From Rhizophlyctis rosea (Eukaryota; Chytridiomycota; Chytridiomycetes; Rhizophlyctidales; Rhizophlyctidaceae), in contig JADGJC010000188.1 in the NCBI GenBank assembly GCA_027596075.1, positions 16,180 through 80,179 of the forward strand: DNA of 64,000 nucleotides. The letters are read 5' to 3'. The notes below the pieces were generated by a model. The model made no database searches. It was given only the letters and a program-made list of their open reading frames with translations, and was not told the DNA's origin. Made by a program: the position numbers and the translations under genes. Position 1 is the stretch's first letter. Each line of letters begins with the position of its first letter. Shown here in pieces: positions 41,604 to 52,307 of this stretch.

Positions 41604-44600
41604 ATGGCTCCCATATTATCAATACACCCTCTCCCGGACACCGACTCGCTACTCTCCGGGTTCTATCCCATAGAACAGTGTTCTGTAAGAGGACTGGTCA
41701 GAATACAACATGATCCACATAGAGCTTTGCCTATTGCTTCCCTCGTTATTACTCTCAAAGCAACAACGTGGACTCTCTTTCCCGCGAGACCTGGTGAGTT
41801 GGAAGGGGCAGCGTGGCTGAATGGACAAGTGCGCGAAGCGCACAATTTGGTGATGGGAGATTGTGATTTGAGTTGATGGGTTATTTGGCGCGAAGCGCCT
41901 ATATGTGAGTGTTAGCGAAGCTGGCACTATTGCGTGCGGCGCATAATATGGTTGACCTGTGCATGAGCGTCAGCGAACATATCGCCAACGAAGTGGGCAC
42001 GAGTGCGCGTAGCGCATAATATATTCCTAAGCAGTGAGCGTAAACACAACAAATGCGTGAACAGATTAGATGTAATGTCGCAAGGCATTGCGTAGCATCC
42101 TCCTGGCTTGCATCAAAAGAACACAAACACATAAGACAACACGGTTCATCACAGCTCACTAACATCCCAGGGTGGCTTGCCGTAGATTCGTTCGACACGG
42201 CACGGCGAGAAACGGCGCACCTGAACCTCACCTTTCCTCTCCTCCCGGGACCCGAAACCTTCCCCTCTGGCACAGCCCTTATCGAAATCCCATTCGACAT
42301 TCCCATCCCCGAACCCGACCCACCCAGCGCACCCACACCCGGCTCAGGCCCTTCTAACCACCTCCTCCCACCCTCCATCGCCGTCGTCGGCCGCGCCATG
42401 ACCGACACATACGAAGGCCACGTCCAATATCAACTCATCGCCGAACTCATCGAACAACCCTCCATCTTCTTCCCCATCCGCCCCTCCCCTCGCCGCACAA
42501 CCCTCTCCCTCCACCCCTTCCGCGTCTACGACCCAAAACTCCTGCCCGGATTGCTCCATCCAGATATCAGAAGATGGCGCTCAGCACCCGGCGCAACACC
42601 AGTAGAATACGACATCGAAGTCGGGTCGATCGTCATGGGGCCTTCGGACCCGCTAAGATTCGCATACCGTATCGCGGTGGCGGCCGATGCAGCACGGAAG
42701 GGCGTCCGGCTAAAAAAAGTCACCCTGGTGTTGCGGGAACACCATACGGTTGGTGAACAACGATGTCATGAAGGTCTGATAGAACGTAAAGGTGTCCGCG
42801 TCCGCGGGGTTGTGGAAGTCCTCCGATGGGAACAAGCCGAATTACCACCAGAACAAGAAGAAGGCAGCATGGAACTCCGCGAGCTTCGACCGCGGGGTAA
42901 GGCCGGGTTATCGGAACGCGGGAGCGCGTGGGGCGGGATGGACACCATCTCTTCTGCTCCTCCTGCACCGTTGCCCCGTCCTGGTGGTGGAGGTGGCGGA
43001 GGTGACGGTTTGTACGTCGAAAGCGAAATCACGCTCCGATTACCCTCCGTAGGCGGATTCTCACCCACCACACCACGCATGACGACCCGCTCCACCCTCC
43101 CACCACCCAACGAGCCCCTCCCCGCCCTCGTCGAAATCCGACACACGCTACAAGTAACGATCGAGTTTGCCTCAGGGGCGGATAAGCTCGTCATGGAGAG
43201 TGCGTGTGTGCTCAGTGCGGTGGGGAGGGAGGATTGCAACAAGGTTCTTGATGAGAGTCCGGCGTTGGTGCCGAGTTTGGAGTATGATAAGGTTGTTGGT
43301 GGGGAGGTGTGGGTTCCGGAGTATAGGAGGGTGGATGAGTGGATGGAGGGGTGGCCGGAGTTGGAGGAGGGGGATTTGGAGGCTATTAGGGTTGCGGTTG
43401 AGGAGGAGGTTAGGGAGAGGAGGGAGAGGGAGGAGAGGGAGAAGAGGGATAAGGCGCTTGGGGAGTGGGTTGGGGCTGGGGTGGTGGCGGGTGGTGGGGA
43501 AGACGTGACGCTGGGGAGTGGGAATGGAGAAATGGGGGAAGGTGAAGGCAATGGGGATGCTACGGCTGGGGAGACAGAAGGTGTTGATGGGGGAGAAGGA
43601 GGGGAGGAGGAGGGTGAGGGTACTGCGGGTGACGAGGACGGAAACGCATCAGGAAACACCAGTACGAGGAGAATACGCAGTCCGTCGTATGAGAGTAGTT
43701 CTTTTGCTAGTGCGGTTAGGCGGCGGAGTGAGTCGTATGTCAGTAGTGGGTTGCCGGATACGGAGAAGGGGACGCCTGTGGCGGATGGGGTTGGGGATGA
43801 TGGGTTGCGTGATGAGGGCGATACCGCGGTGGAGGGTGGAGAGGGTGGTACGGATGATGGAAGGGAAAGTGAAGGGGACGGAGAGACGGGTGGGAGACCG
43901 GTAGATGAAGTACGAGATGGATTACCACATGCACCGGCGTTGTTGTCTGTTGATAGGGGGGATAGTGTTATTCGGGATTATGAGGTTGTGACACATGGTG
44001 GGCATATTGATGGTGAGGGGGTGGAAGGTGGGGATGGGGGTGGAGCGACGAGGGATGAGGGTGGAGTGGATGGTGATGTTGATGGTAATGGTAGTAATAA
44101 TTCTACGGGTGCGATTCGACCGAAAATCATCGCGTCGAGCGAGGGCGCGATTCTGACGTATAGTGGAGGGGGACCTAGCCGGCGGAAAGGGGATGGGGAT
44201 GGAGAAGGTGAAGGAGATTCGGTGGGCGTTGTTGCCGTTGCGGCTGAGGAAGGCAGTGGTGGTGGTGGTGGGGCGGTCGGGGTCAACGGTTTGGGAGGAG
44301 ACGGCGTACCATCTCTGCCGGCGAACGGGGTTGTCGAACATGACGCTGACGGAGCCGATGGGAGGAGAGGAAGAAATAGATCAGATAGCCGTAATAGGTC
44401 TTCCTCCTCATCGTCATCTTCGTCATCATCGTCATCATCATCTTTGTCGAACCGATCGTTCAGTAGTGAGTCGGAGGGTCGGAGAAGGGATGAGGTGCTT
44501 AGCAGAAGGGTCAATGATGATGATGATGAAGGTGTTGATGTGGAGGGTATGAAAGGATTTGAGGGGCCGGTGGAAGCGGGTGGTGGGATGAAGATGGTGG

Positions 44601-44644
44601 ATGGGGGTATACCGGAGGATGGGCCACCTGAGTATGAGCCGTGA
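41604..44644 (+). CDS. arrestin-domain (alpha-arrestin/ART-like) protein with acidic low-complexity tail
   Basis: Exons 41604-41793 and 42171-44644; phases close to 887 residues. The first exon ends TTWTLFPARPG; after the intron come FPSGTALIEIPFDIPIP, a typical arrestin N-domain edge, then YEGHVQYQLIAELIEQP. A C-domain follows with VEYDIEVGSIVMGPSDPLRF, KKVTLVLREHHTV and VEIRHTLQVTIEF. The last 440 residues are Glu/Gly/Ser-rich, with a charged helix (EEEVRERREREEREKR), a 15-plus poly-Ser run near 44400-44450 and a C-terminal PPEY motif. Known: fungal ARTs recruit the Rsp5/Nedd4 ligase through PPxY to membrane transporters for endocytosis. The intron (377 bp) is long and holds hairpin repeats. 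Opposite-strand frames of nearly 300 codons are shadows. The acceptor could be slightly upstream. Confidence 0.88.
41829..42045 (+). repeat. mini-hairpin repeat array in the long arrestin intron
   Basis: Contains GTGCGC-GAA-GCGCAC (41829-41843), GGCGC-GAA-GCGCC (41888-41900), a partial unit 41905-41949 and a full unit 41963-42022. The full unit (ATGAGCGTCAGCGAAC to GTAGCGCATA) aligns over its length with the reverse complement of the units at 4734-4874, that is, in the same sense relative to each host transcript. Confidence 0.8.
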
Positions 44645-45215
44645 TGTGGGTGTGGAGGGCGTGATTGGGTGCTTTTTTGATGTAGTGGAGGTTCCTCCGC
44701 CTCTTTTGTTTTCTGTTTTTTGTTTTTGTTTCTGTGATATATCATGTATGTTTTACTGTACAGCGCCCCGGTTCTTTCCGCACTTTTTCCAAGAGAGATC
44801 AAAGAGAAATATGATGAGTTTGTTTGTTTCTCGTCTGATGTTCTTCTACTTGTTCGGTTGTGATAAGGGATTCATGCTCAGCCCCAAGAACCCCGTTTCG
44901 CGATAACGGACGAAGTCACTAAAATAGTGATCACCTGGCGAAGAAGAACGTCTGCCACACCCCTCGGCATTGATCAACTTGTTTGAGCTTTGTGGAACAC
45001 ACGATCCGCTTCCTCTGTTGAACAAAAGTGATTTTTACTTATGGATAAGCTACCTAAATGCAACTCAGAGACAACCCCTTCCCATCTGGTATAAATATCT
45101 AACCTCATCAACGTCTGCCTACGTGATTACCTTTGTCCAACCGTATCAAACCCTCTCATCTGTACTGATGGTCTATATATGAACCTAATGGAGCATCAAC
45201 CATGATACCGCAAAT
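44645..45215. other. intergenic between convergent genes
   Basis: The 3' flanks of the arrestin gene (plus) and the chitin deacetylase gene (minus) face each other here. T-rich stretches at 44690-44740 fit 3' UTR and polyadenylation sequence. No gene is seen. Confidence 0.55.
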
Positions 45216-47099
45216 CTAAGCCAACCCAGCAGCCAACCCAATCAACCCGGCCGCTGCGGCCATGTACATTCCCGCTTCGTTCTTCCTACCGGGCGAGTCG
45301 TGGGGCTCGTGCGTGGTCGTAGCAGCGGACTGGTCAGCCGATTGGTGAGATGTTGAGGTGGATGTACTGCCTGCCGTAGTCGCACCACTGCTTGTGGTGG
45401 AAACCGTAGTTGTGGGGGCGGCGGGTGTTGTGGTTGTTGCAGATCCACTTCCTGCGGTCGTGGTGCTGCCACTACCGCCTGAGGGAGGGTTGCTGGCACC
45501 TTGGTAGATTTGGAGACCGGTGCATTTGCCAACGCCCGTGACGGTGAGGGGAAACGTTCCTGCGGCGCGGGCTTCTTGGATTGCGTTTAGGATTGCGATG
45601 CCGACGCCGGTGGTGAAGGGGGAGACTGAAATGAAACAGCGGTGAGATCAATATGGTTGGTGTTGACTCGCCCCAAAGTCTGATTCGTGGAGGGCTGACT
45701 ATTTCACTTACTGTCATGCTCGAGACTGATGAACCCGGCTTGGGCGGCAAAGTAGTCCTTCTTCACAGTGGCTAGAATTTGTTGCCCGACCTTGTCGGTG
45801 GTAGCACCGTCAGCCTAGGAAGGTTCGGAGTTCATATATTAGCTGATAGTCTATGATAGTTGCAACCCACAACCACCAAAACTCCCCGCGACCACCAGTT
45901 GAACTCACATCAGTCGTATCACGGCTAGGAGTGGTAGTCCAAATCACAGAACGGTACCCAAGTGCCGTAAGAATTGCGCGCACACGGTCGCTGTGGCAAA
46001 TCAGTCAGCAACCGTCTCTGCCGCCAGACAATCATCAATGCGAAAGATTTCATAAAAACAAATACTCACTCAATGTCTCCATAAGGCGGTCTGAACAAAG
46101 CCGGAACAACACCGGTGGCCTTGTAGATGATTGCCTCAGTGTACTTGATTTCGGCCACAACCTGCTCATTCGTCAAACTTGTAAGCGGATGGTGGGTCCA
46201 GGTATGACTCGCAATCTGCATGATGCCGAATCATATAAAAATTAATCAATATTTCAGAGCACACATCAACATATTGCTCGCACCTCGTGGCCCGCATCGT
46301 ACGCTGCTTTGACGTCCGCAGGGAACTGAACTACATTGGATCCCACGCAAAAGAACGTAGCGCTAACTCCTGTGTTCTTCAGAGCAGTAAGGAGGGCTGA
46401 GGTGTCGTTCTTGCCATTGTTGGAGATGGGACCGTCGTCGTAGGTTATGCCCCAGGTGTTGGCGGCGGGACAGACGGAAATGTCTGCTTTCCAGTTGGCC
46501 GAGTCGGTGCTGCGGACGCAGAGATTGTAGGGCCAGTAGCAGTTCGCTTCCGCTGAGTTGTGAGCATTGTGTGAGCGCTATCTGATGGCAGTGAAAAGTA
46601 TTGTAGAGATATATCACACTTACCGTAGGCATTGGTGTAGGTGGTTGTGGATCCCTGAGTGGTCATGATCATCAGACACACGCACGACACAATGCAAATG
46701 GAAATGATGGGCTCATGCATGTGTATCACGTACCGATTTATAGGTGGTAGGTGGAATGGCGAGAACATCAGCTGAAACTTTAGCTTTAACGTATGCCACT
46801 GCCCTGAATGACCAATCTCATTTTCAGCTTCCCAATGGCAGGATATGTGAGAGGGAGTGTTTCATACATACTGTGTAACTAAGGGATCTTGAAGGAACGA
46901 GCCAGAAATCATCACACTTTCATCAATGCTAGGATAAGCTGCAGATGGAAGCGTGTGATGTAACGACCGAAGAACGACTTCGTATGAAGGACAATGGGAG
47001 GATTTCCTTACCTGCAGGCTGCTGAGGTGGGACATTGAGCGTTTGCCCCACCACGAGCGACAAAGACAGCGACAACACTGCACTACGAAGCAGCGTCAT
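45216..47099 (-). CDS. GPI-anchored chitin deacetylase (NodB/polysaccharide deacetylase)
   Basis: Nine exons: 47012-47099, 46872-46938, 46734-46803, 46624-46654, 46284-46552, 46070-46215, 45909-45990, 45712-45814 and 45216-45625; every phase closes to 421 residues. It starts with a signal peptide (LLRSAVLSLSLSLVVGQ). NodB motif 1 is GITYDDGP with the catalytic base and metal-binding Asp; motif 2 is SHTWTHHPL, supplying the two His ligands; motif 3 is LFRPPYGDID; GFISLEHD and the later hydrophobic motif follow. A Ser/Thr-rich stalk and a hydrophobic C-terminus (MYMAAAAGLIGLAAGLA) indicate a GPI anchor. Known: such enzymes deacetylate nascent chitin to chitosan in the cell wall. A TTATAT element lies about 65 bp upstream. 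Exons as short as 31 bp occur. Confidence 0.96.
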
Positions 47100-48687
47100 G
47101 ATGGAAGAAATGCGTGAAAGGTAACAATATGCGCCGGGTGGATGCAGGTAGAAAATAACGATGTGATATAACCCCAAGCGCGAAATGGAATTTTGTGTAT
47201 GGTTGTGGGAAACAACGTTCTATTTTCCAACCTCTGTTGTTTAACAATGCCTCCGACTGCTACCCGTGGCGTTCATTCTGATCAGGGATTACGGGCTTTG
47301 AGGATCGGTAAGCTTTTGGCCACTGATGCGTGAACGAAGCGATTGAAGATCCAAATCTAGAAGAGGAATTGCGCCTGTTTTCCACATATGGACCCTGAAA
47401 AACAGAATCATTGGAGCAACACAATGTCACCAAGATCGGTTTAATGAGCACATACCAGATCCGGATACATGATGATTTGACCTGCATTGGGCGTTATCGA
47501 AATGCCAAGCCACGAATAATGTTGACAAATAGCGCGATCACAATCTTTCTTCACTCCGTCATTCCGTCTGGTGGCACAAGATGATGGTGTCCAAATGTGT
47601 TGGTTCCACCGGTGGGGAACCAGCTGCACCGGATTTTTATCCGTGAATCCACCGCCCCTTGGCGGAGTGGCGGCTGTCTGGGACCTTGTTCACCATCCAG
47701 CCAACAAGGCACCTGCACGCTCGGATATTGTTCAGATGGGCCCTTGACACTTCACACAGAAATGCTTTATTTTGTTCAATACTAACGCCGATAAAGCATG
47801 AATGAAAAAGATAGGGAATGCAGCAGAGGAGAAATACCCTGTATCATACCAGTATCATACAAGCTGCTTTCACGTATGGCATCCAGCCGAATCAAACTGT
47901 ATCACACGAAAAGGTTCAAGGGCGGTGCTGATCTGCTTGCACTTGCTTGTATCTACAAAGATCCGTCAAACAGAAAATGCGGTTGACATGTGCCGATGGC
48001 TGTGATAATCTGGAAGTTGTGAGAGGTGCCAAAGGATCCTCTTTGCTGCGGAAGTGCGACACTAAACACGTTCCGTCGTCATCGTTCATGCAAACTAAGT
48101 TTTGCCATTTTGCTTACGGAACGACAGATTGTGCCACTGCTCAAAGACACATCCATGCAACCACTGTGCAACGACTCCTGGACCATTTTTTCATGGCCTT
48201 GATCCGACCCTCCGCTAACGGAAGTGACGGCAGCGTCTCGTTGATTCCACCGATAGCCAAAATGATCGTTCATTTAAAATGACACATACCGCACGTTGAT
48301 GCTGTCGATTTCATTTTTTCACGAGTTTTTCTTGTGCAGCGCCGTAGTGCTTGGATATGCGGATTTTCTCGGCGCTGGACCGCCGATGTTGAAAAACGTA
48401 CCGCACGTTTCAAGAAGTCTTCTGTAACGTCAGGGGCCCACTTTTGAACCACCTTCATCAAAGTTATCGGCAGTCACGGTAAGGGCAATTTGAAAAGCAA
48501 TTGCGCGATGGCATGGACCCTTACGAATTCCCACCCTTCTTTAATAGCACCGATGTTTATCGTACAGACACCGGAACACGCGTAGTGTCATATCCCACTG
48601 TATCATATATATATCTTGGTCGTTCCCAACGACGCTCACTCATATACCCGTCCTCGCCTATTCATCAAACACCAGCAAACGGCAATC
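47100..48687. other. gene-poor tract
   Basis: Promoter of the chitin deacetylase at left; a TATATATAT box at 48605-48614 about 75 bp before the second arrestin gene at right. Open frames between are short and not coding-like. Confidence 0.45.
48605..48614 (+). promoter_or_regulatory. TATA-like element of the second arrestin gene
   Basis: Alternating TATATATAT about 75-83 bp upstream of the ATG at 48688. Confidence 0.45.
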
Positions 48688-51273
48688 ATGCCATTAGCAA
48701 AACCGCTTCCACCGCGCATCACTCTTGCCCTTTCCTCAAACACCCTAAACCTTCCACCACACGAAGACGACGTTGACCTGATAGCCGAAAATGCCCAACC
48801 TTCCGAACTTACCGACCATGTCATTGCATCTTACGAAAGCATGTTCGATCCACCACCCATTCTCCTGTGCGGTCATGTCGAAGTGGAGTGGATGCAAAAC
48901 AACATGGTTGGCACAAGTGCGACGTTGAGGGAAATGAAGGATGTCGCCAGGATTGAGGTGGAGTTTGAGGGGCAAGAGCGCGAACGACATCCCAAGACTT
49001 TGGGAGCGCGGAAAGATATCTGGAATGAGAAAGTAACGGTTTGGGAGCCACCCAGCAGTCGAAGTGAGAGCCGGAACAGTATACATGGAGATGGAGCAGA
49101 AAGCGATGCAGAAGCCGTTGAGACTTATGACGGTCCTGGTGACAATCTAGTGCGGAATGCCATCCATGGCGACTTCAAATTTGGGCAGGTGTAAGTTGTT
49201 ATCACAGCATAACTCGTCCCATATGAGTCGTTCAATGTCTCATCATTTGTCGTATTGCAGGTACGAGTTTCCCTTCACGATTGCCGTACCTCCAGATCTA
49301 CCACCCACCGTACATGTTGACTATGGCTCGGTTAGTTCCCTTCAACCATCAAGTCCGACTGAGTTGTTATTCATGCATATCTCCATTAGGTATCATACAA
49401 GCTAACCGCAACGATATATCACCGTCATAATTACTTCAAACCCGTGCACACTTCCGAAGAGATCTTCGTCACTCGTGTGTTCCCCGCTGCATCTCAGCTA
49501 CCAATCATCCCACCAGCTCCAAAACCTGCTATACCATATCCGCAATATCCTACGGATACATCATTCTTCGCGTCTCCAGCCTTCCCAGCCCCCATTGTTC
49601 TGAAGCCATCTTCATCATCAAATGCCAACCGCCGCTCACTCCCACCTCCACCACGGCCAGAGCAAAACCACATCCGCACACACTATCGGGCATCCTCTGA
49701 CTTGTCAAACCTACAACAGCTTCTGCAAAGACCTGCTTCTCCCTCTTATCCGCCCCGACCCGTCTCTCCAGCGCCACCTCCATTCATCATTCAGAGGAAA
49801 AACGAAACGTTCACTGGGCCTACCTCCCAACAGGAATTTGTGTATGCGACCACCATCCCTAAACCTATTCTACGGCAAGATCAGTATGTAAAAGCCTCGA
49901 TTGCATTGCAAAGTGGGCGGGTGAATGTGGATCGAGTGAAGGGTGTGGAATGCTGGGTTGGTGAACGGCGGAGCTTCCGGTAGGTTGTTGTTGGTGAGAT
50001 CATGGCGGGTTGCATGAATGTTAACAGGACGTCGTATATTCAACACAGATCAAAACTCGCATTCCAAGACATCTACACCAGACCCACCACCAGTGATCAC
50101 GTTCTGCACCCACCCGTCACATACAAGTTAGGATCGCGGTCCCTCAACAACGGCAGCGCATCAATTGATTCTCATGAAGATGATCATACCCCTCCGCCAC
50201 CCCTTTCCATAATCCTTCCCCTCACGCGAAGCACTCAGGTCGACATCGCAACCCCGACATTTTCCGTTACCCATTTCATCAAGATCGTAATCGAATATGA
50301 AGTACCTCCCGCCCATCAAATGGATATGAACTTCACATATTCCGCTGCGTTTGATGACGGGGAGTCATCGGAGGGGGACGGTAGTGCACCGGAACTGGAG
50401 GTGCCATTCAAAAGTGATGGTGATGAAGATTATCATAGGGTCAGGACTATGCATGTTCCGACCAATCAGTCATCGTCACAGTCCACGAGTTCGGCATCAT
50501 CATCCTCGCACGCAAACCTGAATGTCAAACATTCGAAACGCGACAGCCTTACATCCCTGCTCAGCTTCCGCAAACGGGCACGGCCACGGTCCGGAAACTT
50601 CACTGAAAAATGCCAAATCGAGATCCCCATCTCGGTCCGTGATGGTGTGGAAAGCGAGTCTCTTTCCCAAACCTCCTTCCAATCTCAAACCACAACGTCC
50701 GGCTCCTTTGGTCCGACCACAACTTTCTCTCCTTCACCAACGCAACCCCCTTCTCCTGCATCGACTGGATCCAGCTCCTTTTCTCCAGCATACGACCCAC
50801 TTTACCAGACACGCGTCACCTCCTCACCCGTACCGTCCCGCGAATCCCTCCCACCACCACCACCTTTCATCCTGACTCCACCAACAAACGGCAGAACCTC
50901 ATCGAATCACCCAGCCCGTAATTCACTACCCCTATCATTGAACCTTCCTCGCCCCACGTCCCTCCCACCCCATACCTCATCGTCGTCATCACATTCCTCA
51001 TATATGCCATGGAGTGGAGGAAGTAGGATGGACAGCATAACTACCTCATCATCGTCCACTTCTTCCTCACCTGCTGCAACAGGGTCTACATCTTCAGATC
51101 CCTGGACTGGAAGTGGGAGTGGGAGTGGGAGCGCAAGTGAAAGCGATCGCGGAGGGGTTGGCGGTGGGTTGGCAGTCCCTCAGGTGGAAAAGAAGGACAA
51201 TATCAGGACAAAGGCACGGAGAAGTTTACGGAAGTTCAAGAGCTTTGTGGATGGGTTGCGGTGGGGCTCATAA
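48688..51273 (+). CDS. arrestin-domain protein with serine-rich linkers
   Basis: Exons 48688-49190, 49261-49330, 49390-49979 and 50028-51273; phases close to 802 residues from the ATG at 48688. The arrestin N-domain shows CGHVEVEWMQNNMVG, then across intron 1 FGQVYEFPFTIAVPPDLPP, and VSYKLTATIYHRHNYFK. The C-domain includes QEFVYATTIPKPILRQ, VKASIALQSGRVNVDRV and, after a 48-bp intron, DIYTRPTTSDHV, LSIILPLTRSTQVDIATPTFSVTHFIKIVIEY. The tail is Ser/Pro-rich with a basic C-terminal helix (KARRSLRKFKSFVDGLRWG) that may bind membrane. No clear PPxY is seen, unlike the first arrestin gene. Likely role: adaptor in membrane protein trafficking. The third intron is short (48 bp), so that junction is a little less certain. 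Confidence 0.88.
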
Positions 51274-52307
51274 ATAGCTTGTACAGGAATCTTGTGATTA
51301 GCTGGTCTGATTTACATTGATGAGGGTTATGTGATAAAGTGATGGGCGGGTCGGTGAATGCCACAAGCTGTAAATTGAATTTAGAACAGAAAACGTTGTC
51401 AGGGCTGCGTTTGAGTCATGGTGCTTCGCGGTCAAGGCTTGTAACGGTTGAAATGCGCCAATGCTTTAGGAGCACACATTATCGATTCAAGCTGGAGGCT
51501 CTTCGCTTTCTTTGTTACATCAGTTACATCACATGTCTGCATTCCAGTGGTAGCACTCCTATTGATAGATTGATGTCGCGCTGCGAGTCGAGCCTGCGAC
51601 CGATACGCGTTGTTCCTAAAAATTTCCCGCAGAGTGAACATTCCATGAAATTGACCCACTCGGCCCTGCCAGTATGTTATAATTTGGCTGCTTGCAGTTT
51701 TGCTTTGCTCATTTTCCCACACAGTCCACCGTTACACGCGGCAACGCCACAAAGGGCCATCTTTGCATTGGTGCAACCAGCTTGTGTGACCAAAGCTGCG
51801 AGAAGGTTGCGCCCTTGCCAAAGGTTGACAAGATTCAGACGAGAACTTTGGAGAACACCAAAACAACAACGTTGTGCCAAGGCAGCTGAATGACTGGTAT
51901 TCATAGATGGTGCATGACGTGGAGCGCTTTGCGATATTAGGAATATTTGGCTCGTGGGTCTCGGTCATTGACGCAGCACATACCGGCAGTTGGACGAGGT
52001 GGTGTGGGAGCGATAATTGGCGAGGTCAGGAAACGGCCGGGTACCTGCCACTATCTGACTACCTGTGTGCATTGGGGCAGGCACATTGTCTAGCACGACG
52101 TACCTTACTCAATACATTGCAGTGTGGTGCAGGTGAGACTTTCGGATTTGTTTGTTTACATCAATTTGTTTACGTTCCATGTGGCAAAGCCGGCAAGCTA
52201 ACATGTCAAACAATCTACTATATCAGAAGCAGAAATTCACAAAATTGCTGCAACCTAACAGCACTGTTCACAGTTGATTGCACCGGATCGCTGGTCAATA
52301 ACGCGGC
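51274..52307. other. intergenic tract, nothing recognised
   Basis: Short frames on both strands; overlapping frames around 51680-51890 on both strands look like compositional shadows. No RNA gene or repeat noted. Confidence 0.45.

Noticed and set aside
41808..41880. tRNA-Ser-like start (GCAGCGTGGCTGAATGG) inside the arrestin intron
   Set aside because: No anticodon arm, T-arm or matching acceptor strand could be folded; the stems belong to the hairpin repeats.
42766..43659. 297-codon frame on the minus strand, Pro/Ser-rich
   Set aside because: Exactly antisense to the Glu/Gly-rich part of the arrestin gene; it reflects biased codons and has no ordered segment.
43978..44802. 274-codon minus-strand frame rich in Ser/Pro
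   Set aside because: Shadow of the acidic and poly-Ser tail of the arrestin gene; no motif of its own.
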